Positions 1 to 10,258 are shown, counted from the stretch's first letter. The stretch: 64,000 nucleotides of DNA from G965197005 sp965197005 (GCA_965197005.1 OZ239982.1:1116001-1180000), one strand, 5' to 3'. Numbers and translations: made by a program. The notes: generated from the letters alone by a model not told the origin.

Positions 1-177
1 TTGCTGAGCCTTGACCCTAAATATGAGCGTAAGATTTCACGAAAAAGTTCTAAAAAAGAAGCCTTTTGTGCCAATGGTTATTTATTGTTAAAACCTGAAT
101 CCGACAAGCCTACAGATGTGGCAGGTATTTTAGTAGATGATAAAAACCGTGGCATAAGTTGTCACTTTAATAAGTAA
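1..177 (+). CDS. C-terminal fragment of an unidentified protein
   Basis: An open frame enters from the left edge and runs for 58 codons to TAA at 175-177, followed at once by a second stop (TAG). The visible tail is polar, with a Lys-rich stretch near its start and the ending ISCHFNK. I do not recognise the family from this fragment. It runs convergently to the exonuclease I gene and stops only 6 bases before that gene's end. Confidence 0.6.
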   Translation: MLSLDPKYERKISRKSSKKEAFCANGYLLLKPESDKPTDVAGILVDDKNRGISCHFNK

Positions 178-183
178 TAGAAC

Positions 184-1635
184 TTATTCTTGCGGATAAA
201 GAGACTCTCCATACCACTGTAGCTCTTGTAATAGAGCCAGTTTTTTAGGTTCGTCTTGATGTTTTAGTGCTGCATCTTGCAATGCGTTTGCAAAGTCTTG
301 AAAGTTTAATATCTGTGGGTGTGAGCTTTTACATAGTTTGCTAATTCGGTGCGCTTGCCAACGCTCATGTTCTTGCTCACTTAAACAGTGTGGCCAATTA
401 CGTGCTTTGTATCGAAATAGCATTTCCTCAAGTCTTGGATCTTGGAAATGAAACTGTTGTGCAGTCAGTTGCTCAGGTGTCATGCTACGAATGGCGTTTA
501 TTGTTAATTTATCTTGAGCGTTAAAGAAACCATGATAAAGCCCGGCATCTACATCATTATTTTGCTCAAATCTTTGTTTGTCTAGCTCTGGTTGATGAAA
601 TACCGCATGCAGCTTACTGGTTAAATCTTCCCCTTGTTGTAACATTGCACGGTGCTTTCTTAATATTGCCCCATCTAACTGCCAACGTGTAACAGTGTTC
701 GCATCAATACTATTAACAGGTGCTAAAATAGGGCTTTTATTTAGGTGTATTTCTTTTAGTCTAATGCGTTCTAACCCCTGTTCATTAAGCTCTTGCTCAG
801 AGGTAAATAGGCGTGTTTGAATTTCTTCAGAACTGAGCGCGAACAAGCATTCAGGTGATTGGCTTAAATCAAATACAATCAGGCTGTTTTTGTTTTTAGG
901 GTGCATGCAAATAGGGGCAACCACCGCCATACAGCCACGTTCAGCCGAAATGCGTCCAGAGATATGTACTAAAGGTTTTTTTTCGGGAATATTAATTAAA
1001 GGTTGTAAAGTTTGTTTGCGTCTATGTTGGTATAAATAAGCATAAAGTCTTGGTTGCGCTCGCTGTACGCATTGGGCAAGGGCAATGGTGGCACGTACAT
1101 CGGCGAGTGCATCATGGGCATTGCTATGTTCTATTCCATTGGCTGCACTTAAATTTTCCAATTTAAAACTGGGCTTGCCATTGCTATCTATAACCCAGTT
1201 AATTCCCTCTGGGCGCAATGCATAAGCAGCACGCATTACATCTAGTAAATCCCAACGGCTATTATCATTTTTATATTCTCGTTCATAAGGGTCATAAAAA
1301 TTACGATATAAACCATAACGGGTAAATTCATCATCAAAACGAATGCTGTTGTAGCCAGCGGTACAGGTATTTGCCTGTATTGTTTGGGCATGAATGTCTG
1401 CAAAGAACTGTGCTTCATGGGTGCCTTTTTTCCTTAAACTTTGAGGTTCAATGCCTGTTACCAAGACCGCTTCAGGGTGTGGTAGATAATCTTCTTGAGG
1501 CTGACAAAACAACTCTATTGGCTCGCCTATGGGGTTGAGTTCTTCATCGGTACGAATGGCTGCAAATTGAGCGGGGCGGTCAAATGCAGGAGAAATACCA
1601 AAGGTTTCATAGTCGTGCCATAAGATACTATTCAT
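184..1635 (-). CDS. sbcB: Exodeoxyribonuclease I
   Basis: Processive 3'-5' exonuclease on single-stranded DNA, acting in recombination and mismatch repair. The 483-residue length fits the family (about 475 in E. coli). The DEDDh fold is readable. The first acidic pair sits in HDYETFG (D8, E10), a middle Asp in the FDDEF stretch near residue 101, and H174 and D179 in the HDALAD motif. The C-terminal ExoI-specific region with RYKARNWP is also present. The ATG start puts the catalytic motif at the normal distance from the N-terminus, although the ribosome site is weak. It diverges from the DUF349 gene across a 92-base gap that must hold both promoters. Confidence 0.95.
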   Translation of the reverse strand: MNSILWHDYETFGISPAFDRPAQFAAIRTDEELNPIGEPIELFCQPQEDYLPHPEAVLVTGIEPQSLRKKGTHEAQFFADIHAQTIQANTCTAGYNSIRFDDEFTRYGLYRNFYDPYEREYKNDNSRWDLLDVMRAAYALRPEGINWVIDSNGKPSFKLENLSAANGIEHSNAHDALADVRATIALAQCVQRAQPRLYAYLYQHRRKQTLQPLINIPEKKPLVHISGRISAERGCMAVVAPICMHPKNKNSLIVFDLSQSPECLFALSSEEIQTRLFTSEQELNEQGLERIRLKEIHLNKSPILAPVNSIDANTVTRWQLDGAILRKHRAMLQQGEDLTSKLHAVFHQPELDKQRFEQNNDVDAGLYHGFFNAQDKLTINAIRSMTPEQLTAQQFHFQDPRLEEMLFRYKARNWPHCLSEQEHERWQAHRISKLCKSSHPQILNFQDFANALQDAALKHQDEPKKLALLQELQWYGESLYPQE

Positions 1636-1727
1636 AATAAATTGCCAAGCTACTTTAAAGGTTAAAAATTTTACTTTATTTTGTGCTATGGTAGCACCTG
1701 TCTTTATTAATTATTAGTGTCAATCTC

Positions 1728-4421
1728 ATGGTCAAAACATTATTTAGCAATTTATTTAACAGCAACAAACAAAAAAGCACCCTCAATACAGCCGAAAATA
1801 CACAAACTAAGTTAGCAGAAATGCGTAACGAAGTAGATGTTGTTGCATTTTTACAAGAACATAACGAGCTAGATGCAGATAGTTTAAATAATGCCCTTGA
1901 GAAAATAGAGCAATTAGAAAGTTGGCAACAGTTAGCTCAGCATAGGCAGTCAGAAATACGCCTTTGGGCACAAGAAAAAATCATGCAAAGTTTAAACTTG
2001 CCTGAAGACATACGCCAAGTTAGCGCAGTTGAAAGCCTTATCTTAGTTGCTTGCTATAGTCCTAACTATGAACTTGCTCAAAAAGCAATGCTACAAATTA
2101 AAGATGAGCAGACTTATTTTGACCTTGCCAGTCAACAACATGATCCCAAAGTGCGATTATTGGCGGCCAAGCAGTTACATAACATAGATAACTTACAGCA
2201 ATTATATAAACAGTTTTTAAATAAAGACAAACCGCTACAACAATACTGTAAGCAAGCCTTAGCGCAAATGAAACAACAGCAACAAGCTCAAGTAGAAGAG
2301 CAAGCGCAAATATCCCATAGTTTAATGCAAATGCAGCGGTGGATTAAAATAGGCTATGAACCAGAATTAAAAGGTAAATTACAGGTTTGCGTGCAAAACT
2401 GGAGCAATTTTAGTGTACAAACAGACACCCAAAAAGAACAATTTAAAGCACTTTATAATGAGCTTGCAGAAATATTGCAACAGCAGCAGCAATCTATGCA
2501 ACAACAAGCACAACGACAGGCAGAAGAAACACAGCAACAACAACTTGAGCAACAATTAGAACAAACACTTGCTGATTTATCCGTACGCCTTAATTTGCAG
2601 TTAAGCGCAGAAGATGAACAGCTTTATGAACAATCAAAGCAACAAATAGAAGCCTTAAGCAATCATCAAAACAACGTACTAACCAAACAACTTAAAGAAA
2701 TAAATGGACGGGTTCAATCTCATAAACATATCCATAAACAACAAGCGAATATTGATGCAGTTTTACAGTTTGAAAATCCAGATAACTGGTCAGAGTTACA
2801 CAGAGCATTAAAGCGTATCAATCAAATTCAAAATAAAATTAACTGGCAAGATAGCATAAATATGCCTTCTGTTTTGCAACAGCTCAAACAAAAACAGCTT
2901 AGATTACACACTCAAGTACAGCATTTAAATCAACAGCAAGCGGCTTTAATCCAACACTATCAAAAGCAATTACAACAATTAAGTGAACTTGTTGAACAGG
3001 GTAACAGTAAGGCAGCATTGAAAGTATATAAAAAACTGCAACGTGAAGAACTGCAAATTAACCCACAAAAATTAGTCGATTTTAAAGCTCAGGTACATAG
3101 CCTTAAAGTGCAGGTACAGGACATGCAAAATTGGCAAAAATTTGCTATAGAGCCAAAAAAGCAAGCCCTTATTCAACAGATGCAAGGGTTATTAGATAAT
3201 CCTGTTGGTGCAGAGATTCAAGCAGAAAAAATTAAGGACTTACAGCAACAATGGAAAATGCTAGGCGATAACTCTGGGGAAAGACATTTATGGGAACAAT
3301 TCCATCAGCTTAGCGAGCAGGCTTTTGCTCCTTGCAAAGAACATTATTTACAGCAAGCGCAGGTTCGTGCGGATAACCTCAAGAAACGCCAAATGCTTTG
3401 TCAGCAACTCAAAGAGTATGAAGCGCAGATGGACTGGAGCCAAGCAGATTGGAAGCTAGTACAAAAAACCCTAACACAAGCCCAACAAGCCTTTAAACAA
3501 TATAGCCCTATAGAGCGTGATGATTTAAAACAGAGCATGGCAGAATTTAAACAGGTGCAAAATGCGGTTTATGCTCATTTGCGGCAAGAGTATGATAAAA
3601 ATATAGCGCAAAAGCAGCAATTAATTGATGCCGCAAAAGAGTTGGTTACACAGCAAGACAAAGTTCAAGCAGGCGAGCAGGCTAAAATACTACAACAGCA
3701 ATGGCAACAAATTGGTATCTGTCCCTATGGTCCAGACAAGACGTTATGGAAGCAGTTTCGTAGAGAGTGCGATATGATTTTTGCTAATATAAAACAGCAA
3801 GAGCAGGCCCAAAAAGAACGTAGTAAACAACAAATACAAGCGTTAAATACAGAGCTAGAGCAGGTAAGAGAAAATCTATATGTACCTGTAGACCAAGCAC
3901 AAAATCAAGCGTTAGACGCCTTAAAAGAGGCGATATTAAATGCAGATATTGCTGCTTTTTCTAGTAAAAAATTACTTAAAAAACATCAAGATATTTTGCA
4001 TTTACAAAAAGAAATGCAACAGACCTATAAACAGCAACAAAAACAGCAAGCATGGCAAAATCTACAGAGTTTAATCAGCGCATTAGATAACCAACAAGCA
4101 GTGGATTTGCAAGCAGATTTACCGCAGGGATTTAATGCACAGCAACTGCAACAAGCGCAGGCTCAAGCAAATGAAGATGATGCTTATGCACAGCAGCTAT
4201 GTATTGAATTGGAAATATTATTAAATATAGAAACACCTAAAGCAGAACAATCTTTACGCATGCAGCTTCAGGTTGAGCGTCTTGCTAAGGGTATGGGGCA
4301 AAAACAAAATCAACTTAAAGAGCAACAAGAACTGATACATAATTGGTTAACTATACGTAAAAATAATGCCTTGGCTCAACGCTTTTACAACATATTAAAA
4401 CAAAGCATCAATGTAGAATAA
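1728..4421 (+). CDS. Glutamine-rich DUF349 coiled-coil protein
   Basis: An 897-residue cytoplasmic protein, extraordinarily rich in glutamine and predicted to be mostly long helices and coiled coil. At least two clear DUF349 units are visible, each with the pattern LQQQWxxxG followed about 10-14 residues later by (L)W(K/E)QF, near residues 503-530 and 663-690. Similar but weaker units occur earlier. The N-terminal 150 residues look HEAT-like (VRLLAAKQL). DUF349 proteins are widespread in Gammaproteobacteria and poorly characterised, so I assign no function. It is single-gene, convergent with and only 2 bases from the downstream RhtB gene. Q-runs of up to five come from CAA/CAG codons and could be prone to slippage. 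Confidence 0.85.
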   Translation: MVKTLFSNLFNSNKQKSTLNTAENTQTKLAEMRNEVDVVAFLQEHNELDADSLNNALEKIEQLESWQQLAQHRQSEIRLWAQEKIMQSLNLPEDIRQVSAVESLILVACYSPNYELAQKAMLQIKDEQTYFDLASQQHDPKVRLLAAKQLHNIDNLQQLYKQFLNKDKPLQQYCKQALAQMKQQQQAQVEEQAQISHSLMQMQRWIKIGYEPELKGKLQVCVQNWSNFSVQTDTQKEQFKALYNELAEILQQQQQSMQQQAQRQAEETQQQQLEQQLEQTLADLSVRLNLQLSAEDEQLYEQSKQQIEALSNHQNNVLTKQLKEINGRVQSHKHIHKQQANIDAVLQFENPDNWSELHRALKRINQIQNKINWQDSINMPSVLQQLKQKQLRLHTQVQHLNQQQAALIQHYQKQLQQLSELVEQGNSKAALKVYKKLQREELQINPQKLVDFKAQVHSLKVQVQDMQNWQKFAIEPKKQALIQQMQGLLDNPVGAEIQAEKIKDLQQQWKMLGDNSGERHLWEQFHQLSEQAFAPCKEHYLQQAQVRADNLKKRQMLCQQLKEYEAQMDWSQADWKLVQKTLTQAQQAFKQYSPIERDDLKQSMAEFKQVQNAVYAHLRQEYDKNIAQKQQLIDAAKELVTQQDKVQAGEQAKILQQQWQQIGICPYGPDKTLWKQFRRECDMIFANIKQQEQAQKERSKQQIQALNTELEQVRENLYVPVDQAQNQALDALKEAILNADIAAFSSKKLLKKHQDILHLQKEMQQTYKQQQKQQAWQNLQSLISALDNQQAVDLQADLPQGFNAQQLQQAQAQANEDDAYAQQLCIELEILLNIETPKAEQSLRMQLQVERLAKGMGQKQNQLKEQQELIHNWLTIRKNNALAQRFYNILKQSINVE

Positions 4422-4423
4422 TA

Positions 4424-5050
4424 CTAACGTGCTTGGCTGCTTAACAATTTTAATGCCAGAGCAACAAAAACGCCGCTGGCAATGCGATTTAAATAGGTTT
4501 GAGCCTTGTCAGAGCGGCTTAAAAAACCGCCTAGTGCCGCTGCTAAATACGCAATTAAGACAAATACCATAAAGCTAACAGCAATAAACATAACGCCTAA
4601 AAGCACAATTTGCATACTCACTTGCCCCTGTTCTGGAGCGACAAATTGAGGCAAAAATGCCAAAAAGAAAATAGACACTTTAGGATTGGTTACATTCATA
4701 ATGACCCCTCGACGATACAACGCAAAAGCCGATAGCGCATGCTCAGATTTAAGCTCTACTTTGCTATTGCCCGCTCGCCAAGCAGTCCAAGCTAAATACA
4801 ACAAATAAGCAGCTCCTACCATTTTTAAAACTGTAAATGCCAGTTTTGAGGTTTGAAAAATCGCCGCTACGCCCAAGGCTACAGCACTGGTATGCACCAC
4901 CAGTCCTGTACTTAATCCTAAGACAATTAATAAGCCCGATTTTCGACCATATAAAGCAGATTGGGTCAATACAAATAAATTATCAGGACCGGGAACAAAA
5001 CTTAATACCGCAGAGGCAGCAATAAATGCCAAAATAGAATCGTTGGACAT
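4424..5050 (-). CDS. LysE/RhtB family amino-acid exporter
   Basis: A 208-residue inner-membrane protein with five to six hydrophobic segments. The N-terminal signature SFVPGPDNLFVLTQS is diagnostic of the RhtB/LysE export family, which exports homoserine, threonine, lysine or related amino acids. The conserved NPKVSIFFLAFLPQFV stretch is at about residues 121-135. A GAGG ribosome site lies 5 bases before the ATG. It follows the DUF2059 gene by 13 bases on the same strand and may be cotranscribed with it. The substrate cannot be told from sequence. Confidence 0.9.
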   Translation of the reverse strand: MSNDSILAFIAASAVLSFVPGPDNLFVLTQSALYGRKSGLLIVLGLSTGLVVHTSAVALGVAAIFQTSKLAFTVLKMVGAAYLLYLAWTAWRAGNSKVELKSEHALSAFALYRRGVIMNVTNPKVSIFFLAFLPQFVAPEQGQVSMQIVLLGVMFIAVSFMVFVLIAYLAAALGGFLSRSDKAQTYLNRIASGVFVALALKLLSSQAR

Positions 5051-5063
5051 ATAACCTCTATGC

Positions 5064-5543
5064 TTATTTGCCTTTAGATTTGTTGCTGGAGTTGCCTAAA
5101 ATACGTTTTAAATCTTGTTGAAAAGAAGATTGGTATTTTTGCGCTAAGCGTTTGCCAATTTGTGATGCCTGTTTAAATAATAAAGGCAGCTTTTTTAAGG
5201 CTTTCTGACCTGTAGGGGTGCTATAAAAACGCAATAGTTCGGCTAACTCTGCCTCATTAAAATGGGTGTTATATAGTTGGCGCATTCCTGAGCTATAAGA
5301 TTTGTCATTATAAATTTTATCAGAAAAGTCTAATGCGGCTTGTTTGACTTGTTGTATTTGAGTTGCATTTATTTTGTCGTTGTGTGCGAGCTTGTCTAAA
5401 AAAGGCTTAAATCCAACCATAAAAGCAGCACGAAACGCCTCTTTAGAATTGGTCAGCTCAATTAATTTATCTGCTGCATTGGATTGGGCAAAAGATAAGC
5501 AGCTCAGACTAAGAGAAACTGCAAGTAATATGATTTTAAACAT
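5064..5543 (-). CDS. Secreted DUF2059 family protein
   Basis: 159 residues with a clean Sec signal peptide (hydrophobic ILLAVSLSLSCLSFA, cleavage probably after SFA). The mature part is helical with the DUF2059 pattern, including FNEAELAELLRFYSTPTGQKAL at about residues 95-115. Members are predicted periplasmic proteins of unknown role. A GAGG ribosome site lies 8 bases upstream of the ATG. The C-terminus is Lys/Ser rich. It lies upstream of and close to the RhtB exporter. Confidence 0.8.
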   Translation of the reverse strand: MFKIILLAVSLSLSCLSFAQSNAADKLIELTNSKEAFRAAFMVGFKPFLDKLAHNDKINATQIQQVKQAALDFSDKIYNDKSYSSGMRQLYNTHFNEAELAELLRFYSTPTGQKALKKLPLLFKQASQIGKRLAQKYQSSFQQDLKRILGNSSNKSKGK

Positions 5544-5652
5544 AAAAAAACCTCATAAAAAAATAAATAATCGGCACTTTAATATAGCACCAACTGTTGT
5601 AAAGGGAGGGTTTATTTTCTTGCTTAGAAGCCAAAAAATATAACCAGATACA

Positions 5653-5678
5653 ATAAAAAAGCGAGCCTAAGCCCGCTT
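5653..5678 (-). terminator. Rho-independent terminator of the thiolase gene
   Basis: Read on the minus strand, AGCGGGC-TTAG-GCTCGCT forms a 7-bp stem with one G-U pair, followed by a run of T. It begins about 15 bases after the thiolase stop codon. Confidence 0.8.
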
Positions 5679-5692
5679 TATAAAGGGGCTAA

Positions 5693-6871
5693 TTAAGCCA
5701 ACTCTATAGCAATGGCGGTTGCCTCGCCACCACCAATACATAAAGCAGCAACGCCTTTTTTACCACCAGTGTTTTGCAGGGCATTAATTAGGGTAACTAA
5801 AATACGTGCGCCTGTAGAGCCAACAGGGTGACCCTGAGCGGCAGCACCACCATAAATATTGACCTTTTCAATATCCAGTTGTAACTCATCAATAGGCATC
5901 ATGGCGACCATTGCAAATGCCTCGTTAATTTCATATAAGTCTACATCATCTTTATGCCAACCCGCTTTTGTTAGCACGTTTTCAATAGCACCAACAGGGG
6001 CACAGGTAAACTCTGAAGGGTGTTGAGATTGAGTGGCATGGGCAATGATTTTTGCCTGCACAGTAAGCCCTTTTTCAGCGGCTACTTTGCTGCTGGTTAG
6101 TACCAGTGCTGAAGCGCCATCAGAAATAGAGGACGCATTGGCAGCGGTAATCGTACCGTCCTTTTTAAAGGCAGGGCGCAGTTGTGGAATTTTATCAATG
6201 TTGGCATTAAAAGGCTGTTCATCTTGTTCAACAAGATGCTCGCCTTTGCGTGTTTTAACATTAACAGGGATAATTTCTGCTACGTTTAGACCTTTTTCTA
6301 TACTGTCTTTGGCTCGTGTTAATGAACGAATGGCATAGTCGTCCATTTGCTCACGAGTGTAGCCTTTTTTATCCGCCATCTGCTGTGCAAATACACCCAT
6401 CAAATTACCTGTTTCTGCATCTTCTAAACCGTCATAAAACATGTGGTCTTTGATTTCAGCATGTCCCATACGCAATCCAGAACGGGCTTTTTCCAGCAAA
6501 TAAGGTGCGTTAGACATGGATTCCATACCACCTGCAATACCAATATCAATACTGCCCGCTTTGATGGCATCGTGAATAAACATGGTGGCTTTCATACCTG
6601 AACCACAGAGTTTGTTTACTGTGGTGGCAGCAACTTTATCAGGCAAACCTGCTTGACGCATTGCTTGTCTGGCAGGACCTTGTTTTAAGCCTGCAGATAA
6701 CACATTACCCATCACCACTTCTTGAACATCGTCCGCTTTAATCCCTGCACGTTTAACCGCTTCTTGAATAACAATGGCACCTAATTCAGGTGCTTGTAAA
6801 CTACTCAAACTGCCTTGAAATCCGCCCATTGGGGTTCTTGCGCCTGCAATAATTACTACTTCATCAGTCAT
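5693..6871 (-). CDS. Acetyl-CoA acetyltransferase (thiolase)
   Basis: 392-residue thiolase that condenses or cleaves acetyl-CoA/acetoacetyl-CoA. The nucleophilic Cys lies in NKLCGSGMKA (about residue 88), the His in GGAAAQGHPVGSTGAR, and the second catalytic Cys in ALCIGGGEA near the C-terminus. NEAFA is also present. Length and motifs fit the biosynthetic-type (AtoB/PhaA-like) branch, but the sequence alone does not separate PHB synthesis, fatty-acid or ketone-body roles. A GAGGA ribosome site lies 7 bases before the ATG. It is monocistronic, with its own terminator. Confidence 0.93.
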   Translation of the reverse strand: MTDEVVIIAGARTPMGGFQGSLSSLQAPELGAIVIQEAVKRAGIKADDVQEVVMGNVLSAGLKQGPARQAMRQAGLPDKVAATTVNKLCGSGMKATMFIHDAIKAGSIDIGIAGGMESMSNAPYLLEKARSGLRMGHAEIKDHMFYDGLEDAETGNLMGVFAQQMADKKGYTREQMDDYAIRSLTRAKDSIEKGLNVAEIIPVNVKTRKGEHLVEQDEQPFNANIDKIPQLRPAFKKDGTITAANASSISDGASALVLTSSKVAAEKGLTVQAKIIAHATQSQHPSEFTCAPVGAIENVLTKAGWHKDDVDLYEINEAFAMVAMMPIDELQLDIEKVNIYGGAAAQGHPVGSTGARILVTLINALQNTGGKKGVAALCIGGGEATAIAIELA

Positions 6872-7072
6872 GCTTTATTCCTCATTTGTTTTAAATTTAG
6901 TGTAATGCAAAGCATCAATTCTATTGGATTTAAACTGGCTTGCCTAGCACTAATAAATAGACAAAAAACACCGCTGAAATTGGTTTTTGTTTTCAATTCA
7001 TTACAAATGGACGCTTTTAATCCATACCTATCTTACTTAGCATGTGCCAAAAATAAATGAGAGTAGAAAAAA

Positions 7073-10000
7073 ATGCTGACCCATACACAGATAATAGAGA
7101 ATATTGAAACTCAAACTTTAAACGAGCTATGGCAAACTATCATTAATCATTATGCGGTTGATGAACAAACCTACTTGCAAGAATTAATCGCTTATATTGA
7201 TAGCTATCCTAATCAGAAAAAACAAATTGAGTTGGCCGCCTACCAGTTGGTGGCATCGGTACGTGCGGAAGATAATTCGGTACAAATGATTGATGCGTTA
7301 TTGCAAGAATATAGCTTAGATACCAAAGAGGGTATTTTGCTAATGTGCTTAGCAGAAGCATTATTACGCATACCTGATACACCGACAGCAGATGCCCTCA
7401 TTGAAGATAAAATCTCTGAAGCCGATTGGCAAAAGCATGTTGGGCGCAGTCAGTCTACGTTAGTTAATGCCTCTACTTGGGGACTTATTCTAACTGGCAA
7501 AGTGATTAATACTGACAAAAAATTAGATGGCTCTGCAAGTAGTATTTGGCGGCGGTTAATTAAAAAAAGTGGTGAACCCGTTATCCGCAGTGCAATGTAT
7601 CAGGCAATGAAGGTAATGGGTAAACAGTTTGTCTTAGGGCAAACACTTACACAAGCCTTAGATGAGGGCAAAAGCTATATTCAACGAGGATATACCTACT
7701 CGTTTGATATGCTAGGAGAGGCGGCTTTAACTGTAGCAGACGCTAGCCGCTATTATCAATCCTATAAACAAGCAATTGAGCAGGTTGCTCAAGGGCAGGC
7801 ACAGTTTGCTAACGTATTAGCACCGTCTGTTTCTATCAAGTTGTCGGCTTTACATCCTCGTTATGAAGTCGCACAAAAAGAACGTATATTGCAAGAGCTT
7901 TATACAACAGTCTTAGAGCTGCTTGTTTTTGCTAGAGAAAAAGCCGTGCCTATTACCATTGATGCAGAAGAAATGGATCGCTTGGAGTTATCTTTGGATT
8001 TATTTGCCAAACTATATCAAAGCCCCGCTATGCAAGGTTGGGAAGGTTTAGGTTTGGTCGTTCAAGCCTATTCTAAACGTGCTTTGCCAGTATTGCGCTG
8101 GTTACATAAATTGGCACAACAAGGAGGCGATAAAATTCCAGTACGTTTGGTAAAAGGGGCTTACTGGGACAATGAAATTAAACAGGCACAGCAATTAGGA
8201 TTAAGTAATTATCCTGTCTATACACGCAAAGAAGCAACTGATACCTCTTATATCGCTTGTGTGTATTATTTGCTCAATGAAGCACAACAAACAATTTATC
8301 CACAGTTTGCGACGCATAATGCACATACAGCGGCCTGTGTTTTGAGTTTAGGTGAAAATAAGCATTTTGAGTTACAGCGTTTGCATGGTATGGGTGATGC
8401 GCTTTACGATAAACTCATTAAAAACTCGCAAGTTCCTGTGCGTATTTATGCACCTATTGGCGCACATAAAGACTTATTGCCTTATTTGGTCAGGCGTTTA
8501 TTAGAAAATGGAGCAAACTCTTCTTTTGTGCATCGCTTGGTAGATGCCAAAACCCCCATTGAAGCACTGATTAAAAACCCAATAGAAGTGTTACAAGGCT
8601 ATTCTTCTTTTGCCAATTCAGCCATTGTTTTACCACAAGACATCTTTGCTCCAGATAGAGCAAACTCAAAGGGTGTTAATTTATTAAGCGAACAGGAATT
8701 TACACAACTACAAGCAGAGCTTGACGCATTTAAACACAGCCAGTGGCAAGCACTGCCTGTATTGCAAGGCACGCCTTGTATAGCAGGAGAAAAACAGTGC
8801 GTCTTTAGTCCATATAATCATACTCAACAGGTGGGTGAGGTTGTATATGCAAATGCCAAACAAGCAGAAGAGGCAATGCAAATTGCCGCAGATGCGTTTA
8901 CAGATTGGAATAATACCAATGTAAAAGAGCGCGCCAATTGCTTACGCCGCTATGCTGATTTATTAGAAGAACATCAAGCAGAGCTGATTGCACTTTGTTG
9001 CTTTGAGGCAGGTAAAACCTTACAAGATGCCATTGACGAAATTCGTGAGGCAGTGGATTTTGGGCATTATTATGCACAACAAGCAGAGCAGCAGTTTGCT
9101 ACTCCAACACTTATGCCAGGGCCGACAGGCGAAAGTAATGAGCTGTACCTAGAAGGAAGAGGGGTCTTTGTTTGTATTAGTCCTTGGAATTTTCCATTAG
9201 CCATTTATAGTGGACAAATTTTAGCCGCTTTGGTCTCTGGCAATACGGTAGTTGCAAAACCTGCTGAGCAAACCAGTCTTATTGCTGCTAAAGCACATGA
9301 ATTAATGATTGCCGCTGGCATTCCTGCCAATGCTTTACAGTTTTTACCTGGAGATGGAGCAACCTTAGGTAAGGTGCTGCTCGAAGATGCTAATTTAGCA
9401 GGAGTTTGTTTTACAGGCTCAACACAGGTTGCACACTTATTAAATCAATCTTTGGCTGCACGCAAAGGTGCTATTTTGCCTTTGATTGCAGAAACAGGTG
9501 GACAAAACTGTATGTTGGTTGATAGCAGCGCACTACCAGAACAGGTTGTTAAAGATGTAATTCATTCCAGTTTTTCTAGTGCAGGGCAACGCTGCTCTGC
9601 ACTTAGAGTGCTGTATGTACAAGCAGATATTGCTGAGCATATAAACAGTTTATTAACAGGTGCTATGGCGGAGCTTAAAGTGGGCAATCCAGAGTTGTTA
9701 GCAACAGATGTTGGTCCTGTTATTGATGCACAAGCACAGCAAGTATTACAGGCACATATTGAAAAACTTAAAAAATCAGGTAATTTGATAGCTCAAAGTC
9801 CCTTGGATAAGGTGTGTGAGCATGGACACTTTGTTGCGCCCAGTGCATTTACCATCGATTCTATCGCTATGTTAGAGCAAGAATTTTTTGGTCCTATTTT
9901 GCATGTGGTTAGTTATCAAGCCTCTGATTTAGACAAGGTAATCGATGAAATTAATCAATCTGGCTATGCTTTAACCTTAGGTATTCAAAGCCGTAGCGAA

Positions 10001-10246
10001 AGCACTTATAGCTATATTGAAGAACGAGTTAAAGTTGGAAATTGTTATATTAATCGCAATCAAATTGGAGCAGTAGTAGGGGTTCAACCCTTTGGTGGAC
10101 ATGGCTTATCAGGCACAGGACCTAAAGCAGGAGGACCACATTATCTATTGCGCTTTGCCAATGAGCGTACTCGTACAATTAATACCACCGCAGTAGGTGG
10201 TAATGCCAGCTTGTTATCTTTAAATGAGCAGACTATCGAACGCTAG
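7073..10246 (+). CDS. putA: Bifunctional proline dehydrogenase / P5C dehydrogenase
   Basis: Oxidises proline to glutamate in two steps (FAD-dependent proline dehydrogenase, then NAD-dependent delta1-pyrroline-5-carboxylate dehydrogenase). The 1057-residue protein carries the PRODH barrel at about residues 150-500, with the strand RLVKGAYWDNEIK and the RYAPIGAH-type strand. The aldehyde dehydrogenase domain covers about residues 560-1030, with ETGGQN and the catalytic Cys in SAGQRCSAL near residue 841. It starts directly in the helical arm, so the ribbon-helix-helix repressor domain of E. coli PutA (1320 residues) is absent. That implies the enzyme does not repress its own operon. It is followed by putP 75 bases downstream. 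Confidence 0.95.
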   Translation: MLTHTQIIENIETQTLNELWQTIINHYAVDEQTYLQELIAYIDSYPNQKKQIELAAYQLVASVRAEDNSVQMIDALLQEYSLDTKEGILLMCLAEALLRIPDTPTADALIEDKISEADWQKHVGRSQSTLVNASTWGLILTGKVINTDKKLDGSASSIWRRLIKKSGEPVIRSAMYQAMKVMGKQFVLGQTLTQALDEGKSYIQRGYTYSFDMLGEAALTVADASRYYQSYKQAIEQVAQGQAQFANVLAPSVSIKLSALHPRYEVAQKERILQELYTTVLELLVFAREKAVPITIDAEEMDRLELSLDLFAKLYQSPAMQGWEGLGLVVQAYSKRALPVLRWLHKLAQQGGDKIPVRLVKGAYWDNEIKQAQQLGLSNYPVYTRKEATDTSYIACVYYLLNEAQQTIYPQFATHNAHTAACVLSLGENKHFELQRLHGMGDALYDKLIKNSQVPVRIYAPIGAHKDLLPYLVRRLLENGANSSFVHRLVDAKTPIEALIKNPIEVLQGYSSFANSAIVLPQDIFAPDRANSKGVNLLSEQEFTQLQAELDAFKHSQWQALPVLQGTPCIAGEKQCVFSPYNHTQQVGEVVYANAKQAEEAMQIAADAFTDWNNTNVKERANCLRRYADLLEEHQAELIALCCFEAGKTLQDAIDEIREAVDFGHYYAQQAEQQFATPTLMPGPTGESNELYLEGRGVFVCISPWNFPLAIYSGQILAALVSGNTVVAKPAEQTSLIAAKAHELMIAAGIPANALQFLPGDGATLGKVLLEDANLAGVCFTGSTQVAHLLNQSLAARKGAILPLIAETGGQNCMLVDSSALPEQVVKDVIHSSFSSAGQRCSALRVLYVQADIAEHINSLLTGAMAELKVGNPELLATDVGPVIDAQAQQVLQAHIEKLKKSGNLIAQSPLDKVCEHGHFVAPSAFTIDSIAMLEQEFFGPILHVVSYQASDLDKVIDEINQSGYALTLGIQSRSESTYSYIEERVKVGNCYINRNQIGAVVGVQPFGGHGLSGTGPKAGGPHYLLRFANERTRTINTTAVGGNASLLSLNEQTIER

Positions 10247-10258
10247 TCTGCAACGACG

